DNA of 64,000 bases from Ignavibacteriae bacterium HGW-Ignavibacteriae-1 (lineage in GTDB: Bacteria; Bacteroidota; Ignavibacteria; Kapaibacteriales; UBA2268). Below the pieces are notes generated by a model, which saw nothing but the letters and a program-made list of their open reading frames with translations, had not been told where the DNA came from and did no database searches. The position numbers were made by a program, and so were the translations under genes. Below are positions 44,261 through 56,379 of the stretch, piece after piece (the stretch's first letter is position 1; every line of letters starts with the position of its first letter). The stretch is taken from the NCBI GenBank assembly GCA_002839825.1, contig PGYU01000001.1, positions 186,001-250,000 on the forward strand, read 5' to 3'.

Positions 44261-46575
44261 CTAAAACAACAAAAAGACCTGAGTTTGTCGGAGAAAAATC
44301 GAAAGTTGACTTCGACCAAAAGACTTCAATTATCATCGCAACGGTCATTTTTATCCTTACCACTTCGATATTTTTCGGAGACCAACTCTTCGGCGATAAA
44401 TTTTTCTGGGAAGATTTCTTAGAATATGTTTACCCGACACAAAATTTCGCGGCAGTAGAATCATCACAAGGCAAGATTCCCTTTTGGAACCCGTATATTT
44501 TCAATGGAATGCCATTCGTTGCAGACTTGCAGGTAGGATTTTTCTACCCATTAAACAGGCTTATGAATTTCTTCATAGCCGAAGATGGACATTTATCCGT
44601 CGGGGCTTTGCAATTTCTGGTGATATTCCACTTTTTCATAGCCCAAATGGCAATGTTTTTGCTTTTGAGGCATATTCGAGTGAGCCTCTACGGGGCATTG
44701 ATTGGTGCTATCACATACAGCTTTTCGATGATGATTGTATGCCATGTGATTCACCCAATGATTGTTTATCACTTTGCATGGTTTCCGTTGATTTTCATGC
44801 TTTTCAAGAAAGCAATTGATAGCGGCAATATCAGAGCCGGAGTAGGCGGTGGGCTAATTTTTGGTTTTACGATGCTCTCGGGGCATCCTCAATCATCGCT
44901 ATACTTAGGATTGCTATTAGGATTTTATTTGATTTACCGATTTATCATCAATTTCAAATCTAAATTTCAATTCAAATTGCCAAGTTTAGTTGCACCGATT
45001 TTGACCTTCGTGTTCGCCGCTGCAATTTTCCAAGTACAATTTTTGATGTCCGGCGAATTAGCCGAATTGTCTAATCGTGCCGAAATGACTTATGAAGATT
45101 CAATCGAAGGCTCATTGGCAATGTCACAACTGTTCCAAGCAGTCGTGCCTGATTTATTCGGAAAAGTGGACGGAATGGGGCAAAACGAATTCCCCTTTTA
45201 TATGAAAATTTCTCCAACTGAAGATGCTCCCTATTATGCGTATTGGGAGACAGCGTATTATTTCGGCTTAATGGCTTTAATTCTCGGTTTATTGACCTTA
45301 GTATATTTCCTCAAGGAACGCGACATAGCATTTTACCTATTCATAATAATATTTGGTGTATTGTTCGCACTTGGTCCTAACGGAATTATTCAGGGGCTCT
45401 TTTACAATCTACCATTTTTCGGGCAATTCCGAGTTCCTGCACGTATGATGTTTTTTGTAGTTTTTGCATTTTCAATTCTTTCGGCAATCGGATTCGATAA
45501 ATTGTTCTTTTCAAATCTTGCAAATAAATTCAAAAAATTGCTCTTAGTTTCCGCTGTACCAATATTTGTACTATTTTTAGGATTGACAGGCATCTTGACA
45601 TCAATGGTTGATGTTCCGGCTTCGTATATGCCACTCGCTGCTTCTAATTCGCTCATCGGGCTGTTTATCATTGTCGTTCTGCTCGGTTTATCGTATGTAA
45701 CAATCAAAAACAATGGTGCGCTGCATTTCAGCGGTGGTTTGTTAGTTTTACTTGTATTTCTCGATTTATACACTGTCGGCGGCAAATTCAATGATTCACC
45801 TCAAAGTCCTGCCCAAGCCTATGAATTAGACAATGCGACCTTAAATTTATTCCAATTTCAATCACCTGACAATCTTTTCCGAGTAAATACGCGCTCGTAC
45901 AATCCGCCGGTGATGTCTTTCAAACGAAATCAAGGCTATATGGATAATATCATGACAACTGAAGGCTATAACCCATTAGTATTAAAAAGAGTTAATCCGG
46001 CTGTAAGTGATGTCAATTTGATATATGATTTGCTCAATGTGAAATATAAAATCGCACTCGACCCGCAAACCCGCGTTCCTGTTTTTGTGGAAAATCCGAC
46101 TATGTTTCCGAGATTTTGGTATGTTTTCGATTGGGATGTCGTTGGCGAAAATGAAGTCGAATCTTTTATGAAATCGAATCAAATTGATTACAGAAAAAAA
46201 GTAATTCTCGAAGAACAACCAAAAATAGCACGAAATTTAGCATCTAATGATTCGTTATTAATTAATATAAAATGTATGGAATACTCGGGCAATTATCAGC
46301 GCTACGAAGTTATGAATCCCGAAGCTGATTTTATCTTAGTATTGAGCGAAATTTGGTATCCGGCATGGAAAGTTTTTGTTGACGGGATGCCGGCAAAATT
46401 ACACAAAGCAAATTACAGTCTGCGCGCGGTAGAAATCCCCAAAGGAGCTTCTAAAATCGAATTCAGATTTGCATCGCCATCATTTGCTATAGGTCAATGG
46501 ATTACGCTAATTGCTTTAATCATAGCAATTCCACTGTTGTTTTTTAAATTTTCCGGAAATAATAAGAATGAGTAA
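44257..46575 (+). CDS. YfhO-like multi-pass membrane protein
   Basis: A 772-residue protein with about 12 membrane helices between 25 and 490 and a soluble C-terminal part, ending with one more helix (WITLIALIIAIPLLFF). The first extracytoplasmic loop reads YPTQNFAAVESSQGKIPFWN and YIFNGMPFVADLQVGFFYP, the usual start of YfhO/GT-C-like proteins. These are implicated in glycosylating lipoteichoic acid or lipids using polyprenyl-phosphate sugars. ATGA overlap with the methyltransferase, and 8-bp overlap with carA. Enzymatic role here is inference. Confidence 0.8.
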   Translation: MTKTTKRPEFVGEKSKVDFDQKTSIIIATVIFILTTSIFFGDQLFGDKFFWEDFLEYVYPTQNFAAVESSQGKIPFWNPYIFNGMPFVADLQVGFFYPLNRLMNFFIAEDGHLSVGALQFLVIFHFFIAQMAMFLLLRHIRVSLYGALIGAITYSFSMMIVCHVIHPMIVYHFAWFPLIFMLFKKAIDSGNIRAGVGGGLIFGFTMLSGHPQSSLYLGLLLGFYLIYRFIINFKSKFQFKLPSLVAPILTFVFAAAIFQVQFLMSGELAELSNRAEMTYEDSIEGSLAMSQLFQAVVPDLFGKVDGMGQNEFPFYMKISPTEDAPYYAYWETAYYFGLMALILGLLTLVYFLKERDIAFYLFIIIFGVLFALGPNGIIQGLFYNLPFFGQFRVPARMMFFVVFAFSILSAIGFDKLFFSNLANKFKKLLLVSAVPIFVLFLGLTGILTSMVDVPASYMPLAASNSLIGLFIIVVLLGLSYVTIKNNGALHFSGGLLVLLVFLDLYTVGGKFNDSPQSPAQAYELDNATLNLFQFQSPDNLFRVNTRSYNPPVMSFKRNQGYMDNIMTTEGYNPLVLKRVNPAVSDVNLIYDLLNVKYKIALDPQTRVPVFVENPTMFPRFWYVFDWDVVGENEVESFMKSNQIDYRKKVILEEQPKIARNLASNDSLLINIKCMEYSGNYQRYEVMNPEADFILVLSEIWYPAWKVFVDGMPAKLHKANYSLRAVEIPKGASKIEFRFASPSFAIGQWITLIALIIAIPLLFFKFSGNNKNE

Positions 46576-47674
46576 AAAAGCATTAGTAATGCTCGAGAGT
46601 GGTTTCTATCTTTACGGTGAGACATTTTGCGGTTCAGGCGAATGTTTTGGCGAATTTGTCTTTAATACTGCCATGACAGGATATGAAGAAATAGTCACCG
46701 ACCCGTCCTATCGAGGGCAAATTGTGACTTTTACATATCCGCTTATTGGCAATTATGGCGTTACTTTCAATAATTTGCAATCCAACAGTATTCACAGCGA
46801 AGCCGTTATTATACGCGAAAATTCTGCAATTATTTCTAATCACGCTGCTAAAATGTCATTTGCCGATTTCCTTACTTCACACGGAAAAATGGGAATACAC
46901 AAACTCGATACTCGCGCCCTCACAACAAGGCTCAGAAAATATGGAGCTATCAAAGGCGGCATCAGCACTGATGAATTAGACCCCGAAAAATTTCTCCAAA
47001 AAATTACCGAAGCTCCCGACATATCGGATTTCAACCTTTATGAGGAAGTAATCGGCAACGAAGTTTTGACTTTTGAAGGAAACACTGCAAATGCACTAAA
47101 TTTGTTGGTCGTTGATTTCGGTATCAAACGCAGCATTTTGGAAAATCTCCGCAAATATTATAATCATATTTACTTAGTTCCATTTGATATTAATTTCGAT
47201 GCCAATATCGCAAACTTAGATTTCGATGCCGTTTTCTTGTCAAATGGTCCCGGCGACCCAAGAATAGTGCATAGTTTTGACAAATATTTGCACGAATTTG
47301 CCTATAATAATTTCCCGATAATCGGAATTTGCTTTGGTCATCAGCTAATCGGGAAAGCATTCGGACTAAAAATTGATAAGCTGATTTTCGGGCATCACGG
47401 TGGCAATCATCCCGTGAAAAATATTGAAACGGGGAAAGTTTTCATCACTTCGCAAAATCATAATTATGCAATTTCGCACCAAAGCATAATCGAATCAGTG
47501 GATTGGAATATGAATTGGTTGCATTTGTATGACAATACGGTAAGCGGAATCAAACACAAAACTCTGCCAATCAGTTCAGTACAATTCCATCCGGAAGCAT
47601 CGCCCGGACCTAACGATGCGGCTTTAGTAGTTTTCGACGACTTTTTCAAAATTGTAAAAGATTCAAATGCCTAA
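46568..47674 (+). CDS. carA: Carbamoyl-phosphate synthase small subunit
   Basis: A 368-residue glutaminase subunit, normal size. The N-terminal domain has [14 protein letters not shown] and [20 protein letters not shown] (about 32-51). The class I amidotransferase domain has LSNGPGDPR (224-232), [10 protein letters not shown] with nucleophile Cys255, and a [10 protein letters not shown] His/Glu near 340. It supplies ammonia to CarB. It overlaps both neighbours by 8 bp, so it is in one tight operon with the YfhO-like gene and carB. Confidence 0.97.
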   Translation: MSKKALVMLESGFYLYGETFCGSGECFGEFVFNTAMTGYEEIVTDPSYRGQIVTFTYPLIGNYGVTFNNLQSNSIHSEAVIIRENSAIISNHAAKMSFADFLTSHGKMGIHKLDTRALTTRLRKYGAIKGGISTDELDPEKFLQKITEAPDISDFNLYEEVIGNEVLTFEGNTANALNLLVVDFGIKRSILENLRKYYNHIYLVPFDINFDANIANLDFDAVFLSNGPGDPRIVHSFDKYLHEFAYNNFPIIGICFGHQLIGKAFGLKIDKLIFGHHGGNHPVKNIETGKVFITSQNHNYAISHQSIIESVDWNMNWLHLYDNTVSGIKHKTLPISSVQFHPEASPGPNDAALVVFDDFFKIVKDSNA

Positions 47675-50600
47675 AAGAAACGATATTCAGAGAATCCTTG
47701 TAATCGGCGCCGGACCAATTGTAATTGGTCAAGCCGGCGAATTTGACTATTCCGGCAGTCAAGCTGTCAAAGCTCTTAAAAATCTCGGTTATTATGTTGT
47801 CGTTCTCAACAGCAATCCGGCTACAATCATGACCGACCCGGAGCTTTCAGACCGTGTTTATATCGAGCCGATTAATACAGATATAATCGAGCAAATTATC
47901 CAGAAGGAAAAAATTGATGCCATTTTGCCGACTGTTGGCGGACAAACGGCTCTCAATGTGAGTTTGGAACTTCATGACAAGGGTTTGATTGACAAATACG
48001 GCGTCGAACTTCTGGGTGTAAGCGCTGAAAGCATTGCCAAAGCCGAGCACCGCGAATTATTCCGCCAATCAATCGAAAATATCGGCTTAGAATCTCCAAA
48101 AGGCAAAACTGTCAAAACTCTGAAAGATGCGATTGAATTTTACGATGAAGTAGGATTACCGCTGATTATCCGCCCATCGCTCACACTTGGTGGTTCGGGC
48201 GGTGGAGTAGCAAACACCTTAGATGAATTCAAATCCATCGTGATTAATGGTTTATCCCTATCGCCAATTACAGAAGTCTTGGTCGAAGAATCCCTGATAG
48301 GGTGGAAGGAGTACGAATTTGAGGTCATTCGTGATAATAATGATAACGCTATAATAATTGCCTCAATCGAAAATTTCGACCCGATGGGCGTTCATACCGG
48401 AGACAGCATTACCGTTGCTCCAGCCCAAACTTTAAGCGATGATGAATATCAAAAACTTCGTGATTATTCAATTGCTGTAATCCGTGAAATTGGAGTTGCT
48501 ACGGGTGGTTCCAATATACAATTTGCATTGAATCCCCAAAATGGCGATATTCGTGTGATTGAGATGAATCCGAGAGTCTCGCGAAGCTCGGCTCTAGTAT
48601 CCAAAGCAACAGGATTTCCGATTGCAAAAATTGCTGCAATGCTTGCAGTTGGGCTGAATCTTGATGAAATCACCAACGACATCACGAAATCTACTCCCGC
48701 ATCTTTCGAGCCGGTGCTTGACTATATTGTCGTAAAAATTCCCAGATGGGATTTCGAGAAATTCAAATCCGATAATTCACTCACTACGCAGATGAAGTCT
48801 GTCGGTGAGGTGATGGCAATAGGGTCTAATTTCCGCGAAGCTCTCCAAAAGGCTTATCGTTCGCTCGAAATCGGTTTATCAGGTTTTGAATCTGAAAAAT
48901 TTAACAAACTTTCAATTGATGAAATCAGAGCAGGACTTGGGAAATTCACTCCGGATTTGCCCTTTTTTATCAAATCGGCAATCATAAATGGTTTGAATAT
49001 TACTGAAATATCTCAACTTTCCAGAGTTGATATTTGGTTTGTAGAAAATATTAAAATGATTTGCGATTTTGAAAAGCAACTCACAAATGTTGGTTTCGCG
49101 GGATTGGATGAGGATTTACTTCGTGAAGCAAAATTGAACGGATTCTCGGATATTCAAATTGCAAAACTAACAGGCACGACTACTGAGATTATCAGAAAAA
49201 AGCGAATCGAACTCGGCGTATTGCCAACTTACAAAAAAGTTGATACTTGTGCCGCCGAATTTGAAGCCGTGACCCCATATTATTATTCGACATATTTGAC
49301 AGAAAATGAGTCTGAGCCATCGGACAAAACTAAAATTATTGTTCTTGGCGGCGGTCCTTTCCGAATAGGGCAGGGGCTCGAATTTGATTATTGTGCCTCG
49401 CAAGCAGCCATGAAGCTAAAGGAATTGGATTACGAAGTAATACTTATCAATTGCAATCCTGAAACTGTCAGCACGGACTACGACACGTCAAACAAGTTAT
49501 ATTTCGAGCCTGTCCATATCGAAGATGTGATGAATATAATCGAACTCGAAAAACCGTATGGTGTGGTGTTGCAATTGGGCGGGCAAACCCCTCTGAAATT
49601 ATCAAAAGAACTCATGGAAAATGGGGTTCGAATTCTTGGCACTGAGCAACAAAATATTGATTTAGCCGAGGACAGAGGCAAGCTGATGGAAATTTTGGAT
49701 AATCTCCACATTGAGTTTCCTCCCGGAGCAATGGCGAAAAACCGTGACGAAGCATTTGTTTTCGCTTCAAAAATTGGCTATCCGGTAATCGTCAGACCTT
49801 CTTACGTGCTCGGCGGACGTGGAATGGCGATTGTTTATGACGAGCATGATTTATCGCTCTTCATTGATGAAGCTACCCGAGTGAGCGAAAATAATCCCGT
49901 TTTGATTGATAAATTCCTCGAAAACGCTCTCGAAGCGGATGTTGACGCCGTTTCTGACGGTCAGGATATTATCATTGCCGGAATTATGGAGCACATCGAA
50001 GAAGCCGGAATTCACTCAGGTGACAGCTGCTCGGTTTTGCCCAGCTATAGTTTCTCTCCTTACGTTAAAGATAGAATTCGCGAAATCACTTATCAAATTG
50101 CAAGAAAGCTACAAATCAAAGGTTTCATAAATATTCAATTTGCAATTTCCGACGAAAAAATTTATCTAATCGAAGTTAATCCACGTGCCTCACGAACTGT
50201 GCCTTTCGTTTCCAAATCATCGGGCATTCCTATGAATGAAATCGCTGTTAGGGTAATGACCGGAGAAAAAATTGCAGATATGGACTTGCCCAAAAGTGGT
50301 TTCTACGGTCACTTTGCGGTCAAAACACCGGTCTTTTCATTTAGCAAATTCCCCGGAGTTGATACAGTCTTAGGACCTGAAATGAGAAGTACGGGCGAAG
50401 TAATGGGAATCAGTGAATTTTTTGGTGAAGCATATGTCAAATCTCAAATTGGTGCAGGAAATAATCTGCCTCTCGGTGGTAATGTTTTTATATCGGTAAA
50501 TGACCACGACAAGAGGTCAGTTGTGCCGATTGCTCAAAAGTTGCGATTACTCGGATTTGAAATTTACGCTACTCTCGGCACATTCAGCACTTTGCACGTA

Positions 50601-50876
50601 GAAGGCGTTCATGTTAATCTTATTCACAAAATAGGTGCTGGGCACCCAAATGTAGTCGAAATGATTCATAGCGGCAATATACAGATGATTATCAATACTC
50701 CTTTGGGCAGGAAAGCATATCAAGATGACTTGTTGATTCGCTCGGCAGCTTTACAAAATAAAGTGCTGTGCATCACAAATATTTCCGCTGCTCGTGCAAT
50801 TGCAGACGGCATGGAATGGCTTCAACGTCATAAAATTACAATTCATAACCCATTCGTTTCTAGGAAAGGCAATTAA
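47667..50876 (+). CDS. carB: Carbamoyl-phosphate synthase large subunit
   Basis: A 1069-residue protein of normal length. It has two homologous ATP-grasp halves ([20 protein letters not shown] near 14-33 and [20 protein letters not shown] near 562-581), each with a [11 protein letters not shown] or [11 protein letters not shown] loop, an oligomerisation region between, and a C-terminal MGS-like allosteric domain from about 935. It forms carbamoyl phosphate for arginine and pyrimidine synthesis. It overlaps carA by 8 bp and is followed by metH after 55 bp, where a -7-like TACTTTTG (50879-50886) may start a new transcript. Confidence 0.97.
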   Translation: MPKRNDIQRILVIGAGPIVIGQAGEFDYSGSQAVKALKNLGYYVVVLNSNPATIMTDPELSDRVYIEPINTDIIEQIIQKEKIDAILPTVGGQTALNVSLELHDKGLIDKYGVELLGVSAESIAKAEHRELFRQSIENIGLESPKGKTVKTLKDAIEFYDEVGLPLIIRPSLTLGGSGGGVANTLDEFKSIVINGLSLSPITEVLVEESLIGWKEYEFEVIRDNNDNAIIIASIENFDPMGVHTGDSITVAPAQTLSDDEYQKLRDYSIAVIREIGVATGGSNIQFALNPQNGDIRVIEMNPRVSRSSALVSKATGFPIAKIAAMLAVGLNLDEITNDITKSTPASFEPVLDYIVVKIPRWDFEKFKSDNSLTTQMKSVGEVMAIGSNFREALQKAYRSLEIGLSGFESEKFNKLSIDEIRAGLGKFTPDLPFFIKSAIINGLNITEISQLSRVDIWFVENIKMICDFEKQLTNVGFAGLDEDLLREAKLNGFSDIQIAKLTGTTTEIIRKKRIELGVLPTYKKVDTCAAEFEAVTPYYYSTYLTENESEPSDKTKIIVLGGGPFRIGQGLEFDYCASQAAMKLKELDYEVILINCNPETVSTDYDTSNKLYFEPVHIEDVMNIIELEKPYGVVLQLGGQTPLKLSKELMENGVRILGTEQQNIDLAEDRGKLMEILDNLHIEFPPGAMAKNRDEAFVFASKIGYPVIVRPSYVLGGRGMAIVYDEHDLSLFIDEATRVSENNPVLIDKFLENALEADVDAVSDGQDIIIAGIMEHIEEAGIHSGDSCSVLPSYSFSPYVKDRIREITYQIARKLQIKGFINIQFAISDEKIYLIEVNPRASRTVPFVSKSSGIPMNEIAVRVMTGEKIADMDLPKSGFYGHFAVKTPVFSFSKFPGVDTVLGPEMRSTGEVMGISEFFGEAYVKSQIGAGNNLPLGGNVFISVNDHDKRSVVPIAQKLRLLGFEIYATLGTFSTLHVEGVHVNLIHKIGAGHPNVVEMIHSGNIQMIINTPLGRKAYQDDLLIRSAALQNKVLCITNISAARAIADGMEWLQRHKITIHNPFVSRKGN

Positions 50877-50931
50877 AATACTTTTGCTTTACTAACTTCA
50901 TTATTTCGATAATAAACACTTTATAAGCGAT

Positions 50932-53900
50932 ATGCGAAAGTATTACGGAAATAAAATAGTAGAAATTGCTGAATTACTCAAAAACCGCATCCTTGTTTTG
51001 GATGGTGCTATGGGTACAATGGTTCAGCGTTATAAATTGACCGAAGCCGATTACCGAGGCAAAAGATTTGCTGATTGGCACAAAGACCTCAAGGGCAATA
51101 ACGATTTGCTCGTTCTGACTCAACCCGATATAATTAAGGAAATTCACCTTAAATATCTTGAAGCGGGCAGCGATATAATCGAAACCAACACATTCAACGG
51201 TACATCAATTTCCCAATCTGATTATGATATGGGCGATTATGTCAATGAAATTAATTTCAATGCAGCAAAAATTGCTCGTGCAGCAGTGGACGAAATGCTC
51301 AAACGTGACCCATCGAAACCCAGATTTGTTGCCGGAGCGGTTGGTCCGACTAATCAAACTTTATCATTATCGCCTGATGTAAACAATTCGGGATATAGAG
51401 CTACTGACTTTGATACGATGAGCAATGCCTACTACGAACAAGTGAAATCACTTGTAGAAGGTGGCAGTGATATAATTTTGATTGAAACCATCTTCGATAC
51501 ACTGAATTCAAAAGCAGCAATTTTCGGAACTGCACAATATTTCCGAGAATCCGGAAATTACTTGCCTGTGATGATTTCGGGAACAATTGTTGACCAAAGC
51601 GGAAGAACGTTATCCGGTCAGACAAACGGAGCCTTTTGGGTCTCAATATCGCATACAATCAATTTGCTGAGTGTTGGATTCAATTGCGCCCTTGGTTCTG
51701 AGCAAATGCGTCCCTACATCGAAGAGCTCTCCTCCGAAGCTGATTGTTTCACAAGTTTATACCCAAATGCCGGACTGCCGAATGAATTTGGCGGTTATGA
51801 CGAATCACCGAAATTCATGGCAGAGGTCTCTCGCCAATATGCTGAAGAAGGCTTTGTCAATATTATAGGTGGCTGTTGTGGCACAACTCCTGACCATATC
51901 GAAGCCATTGCTGAGAGCGTCAAAGGTATAAAACCAAGAATCGTCCCTGCGGCTAAGACATTTATGCAATTAAGCGGACTTGAAAAATTAATCGCTTACG
52001 AAAATTCCAATTTCATCAACGTCGGGGAAAGAACGAACATTTCGGGTTCGACAAAATTCAAAGATTTGATTGTCAAAAATGATTTTGAATCCGCACTCGC
52101 TATTGCAAAGCAACAAGTGGAAAATGGTGCTCAAATAATTGACATCAACATGGACGAAGGGATGATTGATTCCGAATCAGCCATGACTACTTTCCTAAAT
52201 TTGATTGCTTCCGAGCCTGATATTGCCAAAGTGCCGATAATGATTGATTCATCAAAATGGACTGTCATCGAAGCAGGTTTGAAGTGCATCCAAGGCAAAG
52301 GTATTGTGAACTCGATTTCCATGAAAGAAGGCGAAGAGGAGTTCATTAGACATGCACGAAAAGTGCTTGACTATGGCGCTGCTGTCATCGTCATGGCATT
52401 TGATGAAAATGGGCAAGCTGATACTGAGCAAAGAAAAATTGACATTTGTAGCCGTGCATACAAAATTTTGACCGAAGAAGTTGGTTTTCCGCCTCATGAT
52501 ATTATTTTCGACCCGAACATTTTGACTTTGGCTACCGGAATGGATGAACACAACAATTACGCTGTTGATTACATCAATGCTGTTCGTTGGATTAAGCAAA
52601 ATCTTCCATACGCTAAAGTTAGTGGTGGTGTGAGTAATTTGTCATTTTCATTCCGTGGCAACAACAAGGTCCGCGAGGCAATGCACTCGGCATTTTTATA
52701 TCATGCTATCAAAGCGGGTATGGATATGGGAATCGTCAATGCCGGGCAAATTGAAGTCTATGACAGTATCGAACCACAACTTCTCGAGTTGGTCGAAGAC
52801 GTTATTTTAAACAGGCGCCAGGATTCAACTGATAGATTGCTCGCTTATGCTGAAAGCAACAAAGGCGAATCGGAAAAGAAAGAAAAAATTGAACTTTGGA
52901 GAGCTAATTCCGTCGAGGAACGGCTCAAATACTCTCTCATCAAGGGTATAGTTGATTATATAATTGATGATACCGAAGAAGCACGTTTGAAATTTGACAA
53001 TCCTTTAGAGGTAATCGAAGGTCCGCTGATGGACGGTATGAATGTCGTCGGTGAGCTTTTTGGAGAAGGTAAAATGTTTTTACCGCAGGTTGTGAAAAGT
53101 GCGAGAGTTATGAAAAAGTCAGTCGCTCACTTGATTCCATATATTGAGCAATCATTGAGCAAATCTGAAAGACAAAGCGCCGGAAAAATTTTGTTGGCTA
53201 CGGTCAAAGGTGACGTTCACGACATTGGGAAAAATATTGTTTCTGTGGTTTTGGCATGTAATAATTTTGAAGTCATTGACCTTGGAATTATGACTTCCAG
53301 CGACAAAATCATTGATGAAGCTCGCAAACAAAAGGTTGATATCATCGGCTTGAGCGGCTTGATTACGCCATCTTTGGACGAAATGGTTCACGTAGCAAAG
53401 GAACTCGAACGATTGAAATTCGATATTCCATTGATGATTGGCGGTGCAACAACATCGCGAGTACATACTGCAGTCAAAATTGCACCAAATTATTCTAAGC
53501 CTGTAATTCACGTTCTTGATGCCGGAAAAAGCGTGCCGGTGGCTTCAGCTTTGCTCAATGTGAAGATTTATGATACTTTCATCGAAAATTATAAATCCGA
53601 ATACGATGAGATTCGCTTGAATCATCAAAAATCTCAGATGTCGGGCAATATTATAAAATTTGCAGAAGCTAAGAAAAACAAAGCGATTTTATCCAAATCT
53701 TATGACCCGATGTTGCCAAACAATCTTGGAGTTTTCGATTTGCAGAATTTTTCATTATCCGAGATTCGCCAATACATTAATTGGACTCAATTCTTCATCA
53801 CTTGGGAATTGAAAGGACGCTATCCGCAGATTTTTGATAATCCTGAAAAAGGGGAAGAGGCGAGGAAATTATTCGATGATGCTAACGAATTGCTCGATAA

Positions 53901-54624
53901 AATTATCACAGAAAAACGAATCACAGCCAACGCTGTATTCGGGATTTTTGCGGCAAATACAATTGAAAATGAAGACATCGAAATCTATGAATCACTCGAC
54001 AAAAAAAGCACACTTCATACTTTTAGATTATTGAGACAGCAACAAGCAAAGAAATCAGGTGCAGAAAATCTTTCATTGTCTGATTTCATTTTTGATAAAG
54101 ATTCCGGAAAAAATGACTTTCTCGGAATGTTTGTTTGTTCGGCAGGGCATGGAGTCCATGAACTTGTTGACGAATTTGAAAAAGATAATGATGACTATAA
54201 TTCGATTATGGTGAAAGTATTAGCAGACCGCCTTGCTGAAGCATTTGCGGAATTGCTCCACGAAAAGGTTCGCAAGGAATATTGGGGCTATGCATCGGAA
54301 GAGCAACTCAACGCTGAAGATATGCTGAATGAAAGATACTCCGGAATCAGACCAGCGGCAGGGTATCCATCATTACCCGACCATACAGAAACGCAAAAGA
54401 TTTTTGATTTGCTGAATGCAAACGAGTCCACCTGCGTTCAATTGACTGAAAGTTTCATGATGAACCCGGGCGCATCTGTGTGCGGATTGTACTTTGCATC
54501 GCCCGAATCTAAGTATTTTGCAGTCGGCAAAATCGGCAAAGACCAAATCGAATCATACGCTAAACGCAAAGGTGTAAGCATAGAAATTGCCGAGAAATGG
54601 TTGTCTGCTAATTTGGGCTATTGA
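50932..54624 (+). CDS. metH: Cobalamin-dependent methionine synthase
   Basis: A 1230-residue protein, full-length. The homocysteine-binding barrel (about 1-330) opens with [12 protein letters not shown] and holds the zinc Cys in GFNCALG near 252 and [10 protein letters not shown] near 316. The pterin-binding barrel follows from [16 protein letters not shown] (~362). The B12 cap and binding domain has the DxHxxG motif ([10 protein letters not shown] near 761-770) and [12 protein letters not shown]. The C-terminal AdoMet activation domain ends with [20 protein letters not shown]. It methylates homocysteine using methyl-tetrahydrofolate. The 55-bp upstream gap is too short for a cobalamin riboswitch. 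It overlaps the next gene by four bases. Confidence 0.97.
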   Translation: MRKYYGNKIVEIAELLKNRILVLDGAMGTMVQRYKLTEADYRGKRFADWHKDLKGNNDLLVLTQPDIIKEIHLKYLEAGSDIIETNTFNGTSISQSDYDMGDYVNEINFNAAKIARAAVDEMLKRDPSKPRFVAGAVGPTNQTLSLSPDVNNSGYRATDFDTMSNAYYEQVKSLVEGGSDIILIETIFDTLNSKAAIFGTAQYFRESGNYLPVMISGTIVDQSGRTLSGQTNGAFWVSISHTINLLSVGFNCALGSEQMRPYIEELSSEADCFTSLYPNAGLPNEFGGYDESPKFMAEVSRQYAEEGFVNIIGGCCGTTPDHIEAIAESVKGIKPRIVPAAKTFMQLSGLEKLIAYENSNFINVGERTNISGSTKFKDLIVKNDFESALAIAKQQVENGAQIIDINMDEGMIDSESAMTTFLNLIASEPDIAKVPIMIDSSKWTVIEAGLKCIQGKGIVNSISMKEGEEEFIRHARKVLDYGAAVIVMAFDENGQADTEQRKIDICSRAYKILTEEVGFPPHDIIFDPNILTLATGMDEHNNYAVDYINAVRWIKQNLPYAKVSGGVSNLSFSFRGNNKVREAMHSAFLYHAIKAGMDMGIVNAGQIEVYDSIEPQLLELVEDVILNRRQDSTDRLLAYAESNKGESEKKEKIELWRANSVEERLKYSLIKGIVDYIIDDTEEARLKFDNPLEVIEGPLMDGMNVVGELFGEGKMFLPQVVKSARVMKKSVAHLIPYIEQSLSKSERQSAGKILLATVKGDVHDIGKNIVSVVLACNNFEVIDLGIMTSSDKIIDEARKQKVDIIGLSGLITPSLDEMVHVAKELERLKFDIPLMIGGATTSRVHTAVKIAPNYSKPVIHVLDAGKSVPVASALLNVKIYDTFIENYKSEYDEIRLNHQKSQMSGNIIKFAEAKKNKAILSKSYDPMLPNNLGVFDLQNFSLSEIRQYINWTQFFITWELKGRYPQIFDNPEKGEEARKLFDDANELLDKIITEKRITANAVFGIFAANTIENEDIEIYESLDKKSTLHTFRLLRQQQAKKSGAENLSLSDFIFDKDSGKNDFLGMFVCSAGHGVHELVDEFEKDNDDYNSIMVKVLADRLAEAFAELLHEKVRKEYWGYASEEQLNAEDMLNERYSGIRPAAGYPSLPDHTETQKIFDLLNANESTCVQLTESFMMNPGASVCGLYFASPESKYFAVGKIGKDQIESYAKRKGVSIEIAEKWLSANLGY

Positions 54625-54974
54625 TGAAAGGGAATTTCCTGCATTGGCTTTTGGGTGTTCCGGCAGTAATATTCATATTGCTGTTCACGATATTGCCTTT
54701 GTATGAAGCCATTGACAAGATTTTCATGACGTCCGAGGTGTTTTTGAAAATTGTCTCTGAGAAGCATTTGCAACCTTGGTTCTTCGATTCTCGCGGAACC
54801 TACATTTTTGCAAACTTGGTTTATGGCATTTTGAACGCGGCAATTCTGACTTTTTCAACAATTTATTTGTACAAAAAAAAGTCTATTGACTTGCTAATTG
54901 CATTTATGATTTTTCTCGGATTTCATTTTCTCGTACTTTTTCTGGCGGGCAATTGGCTTGTACCCGGACAATGA
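54621..54974 (+). CDS. Unknown small membrane protein
   Basis: A 117-residue protein with three predicted membrane helices (about 6-27, 55-78 and 88-112). I do not recognise a family. Its ATG overlaps the metH stop by four bases (ATGA), so it is translated from the metH transcript, and the DUF454 gene follows after 18 bp. No catalytic residues stand out. Confidence 0.6.
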   Translation: MMKGNFLHWLLGVPAVIFILLFTILPLYEAIDKIFMTSEVFLKIVSEKHLQPWFFDSRGTYIFANLVYGILNAAILTFSTIYLYKKKSIDLLIAFMIFLGFHFLVLFLAGNWLVPGQ

Positions 54975-54992
54975 GACTAAGCGACTATAATA

Positions 54993-55427
54993 ATGACTGA
55001 ATTTAAAATTGAAAAAAATAGATTTAAAAGATACCTGTATTTAACCTTAGGTATAATAAATGTTGTCATGGGCTTTATCGGTATATTCGTACCGGTGTGG
55101 CCCACTACGATATTCTTGATACTTGCAGCATGGTTTTTTGTCCGCTCGTCCGAAAAGCATTATCAATGGCTCATCAAAAACAAAATGTTTGGGAAAATGA
55201 TAAGAAATTATCGCGAATTCAAAGGTATAACCCGCGAAAGCAGACGTAATTCAATTATTATTCTTTGGGTCACATTAGCGATTTCAGCTTTTTTTGTCGA
55301 GCTTTTATGGGTGAGAATACTTTTGGCTTGCGTAGGGATTGCTGTGACTTGGCACTTGTTAGCTTTGCATACTTTAACTAATGAAGAAATTGCGAAATTG
55401 AACGATGAAAACACTATTATTGAATGA
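54993..55427 (+). CDS. DUF454 (YbaN-like) inner-membrane protein
   Basis: A 144-residue membrane protein with the DUF454 signature: LGIINVVMGFIGIFVPVWPT near 17-36, LAAWFFVRSSEKHYQWLI near 43-60, then FGKMIRNYREFKGI and a pair of helices after residue 82. The family is widespread but without a firm function. It overlaps the cytidine deaminase start by 23 bp, so all genes from metH to the deaminase probably share a transcript. Confidence 0.85.
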   Translation: MTEFKIEKNRFKRYLYLTLGIINVVMGFIGIFVPVWPTTIFLILAAWFFVRSSEKHYQWLIKNKMFGKMIRNYREFKGITRESRRNSIIILWVTLAISAFFVELLWVRILLACVGIAVTWHLLALHTLTNEEIAKLNDENTIIE

Positions 55428-55857
55428 TTTTACTGAAATTGAGCTGCAAATGCTCGAGCTTGCTACAACAGTGCGTGAAAATGCTTACGCACCGTACTCG
55501 CATTTTAGAGTCGGAGCGGCTGTTTTAGGTATTGATGGAGAGATTTACACGGGTTGCAATGTCGAAAGTGCAGACTTTACGCTTACATCCCATGCCGAGT
55601 GCGTAGCAATTGACTCTATGGTCAAACATGGGTGTCATGAAATCAAATTACTTCTAATTGTATTGGAATCACTGCATGCGCCCTCATTCCCCTGTGGACT
55701 TTGCAGACAGAAAACTTCCGAGTTTACCGATAATAACGATTTAAAGATTATTTCTGTAAATTTAGATTCCGAATCTAAAATTTCAAAAATCTACGAAACA
55801 AGCCTCAACGAATTATTGCCGAATCGCTTCACATCCGAGAATTTTTTGAATCTTTAG
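55405..55857 (+). CDS. cdd: Cytidine deaminase
   Basis: A 150-residue homotetrameric-type enzyme. Zinc-site motifs: HAE at 63-65 (His63 ligand, Glu65 proton shuttle) and PCGLCRQ at 96-102 (Cys97 and Cys100 ligands). AYAPYSHFRVGAAVLG near 27-42 and GCNVESADFTLTSHAE complete the family pattern. It converts cytidine and deoxycytidine to uridine and deoxyuridine in salvage. It overlaps the DUF454 gene by 23 bp in a different frame, and converges on the tat gene at 55885. Confidence 0.93.
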   Translation: MKTLLLNDFTEIELQMLELATTVRENAYAPYSHFRVGAAVLGIDGEIYTGCNVESADFTLTSHAECVAIDSMVKHGCHEIKLLLIVLESLHAPSFPCGLCRQKTSEFTDNNDLKIISVNLDSESKISKIYETSLNELLPNRFTSENFLNL

Positions 55858-55884
55858 ATTGGGAGTAATAGGGGATAGTTAAGG

Positions 55885-56151
55885 TCAATTTTTATTGATG
55901 TAATCTTCTTTTATGACTTGCTTGGGTGGCTCTTTGACTTCATTTTCGATAGCATTTTTTATAGTATTGACAGGTTTTTGAACTTCTCGACTGATTTCGG
56001 TAACCTGCTCCGAGAATTGCCTTTGAGCATTCTTCATTTCGTTCACACCGCGTTTTATCATTTGGGCAAACTCGGGTAATTTCTTGGGTCCGAATAAAAT
56101 CAGAACCGCAAGAATGATTAGCATTAATTCACCCCCACCAACATCAAACAT
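55885..56151 (-). CDS. Twin-arginine translocase TatA/TatB-like subunit (second copy)
   Basis: An 88-residue protein with a short N-terminal helix (GGELMLIILAVLILFGPKKLPEFAQMI), the FG hinge at about 20-21 and an amphipathic helix after it. The C-terminal part is longer than in the upstream copy, which is more like TatB or TatE. It is 39 bp after the other TatA-like gene. tatC is not in the window. It is the last gene of the psd-pssA-purS-purQ operon. Confidence 0.85.
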   Translation of the reverse strand: MFDVGGGELMLIILAVLILFGPKKLPEFAQMIKRGVNEMKNAQRQFSEQVTEISREVQKPVNTIKNAIENEVKEPPKQVIKEDYINKN

Positions 56152-56190
56152 AGATCTGACCCGCTAAATGATATAAATGATTGATAAAAC

Positions 56191-56379
56191 TTATTTATCT
56201 AACTTATCGCCGGTTGGGTCGTTTGTAATATCGTTAGATGCTTTTTTAAATTCTTTTATACCACTTCCAAGCCCTTTCATAAGCTCAGGAATTTTCTTCG
56301 CACCGAACAATAGCAAAATTGCCAACAAAATGAGAACCCATTCCAAACCACCGGGCATTCCGAACATAATTAGGTTCAT
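56191..56379 (-). CDS. tatA: Twin-arginine translocase TatA subunit
   Basis: A 62-residue protein. The membrane helix [20 protein letters not shown] is followed by the FG hinge (24-25) and the amphipathic helix [17 protein letters not shown], the TatA pattern. Its ATG overlaps the purQ stop (ATGA), so it is translationally coupled to purQ. It forms the pore-like oligomer of the Tat export path for folded proteins; TatC lies elsewhere. Confidence 0.9.
   Translation of the reverse strand: MNLIMFGMPGGLEWVLILLAILLLFGAKKIPELMKGLGSGIKEFKKASNDITNDPTGDKLDK

Noticed and set aside
50877-50931. Cobalamin riboswitch upstream of metH
   Set aside because: The gap is 55 bp, far too short for the aptamer, and no B12-box-like sequence is visible.
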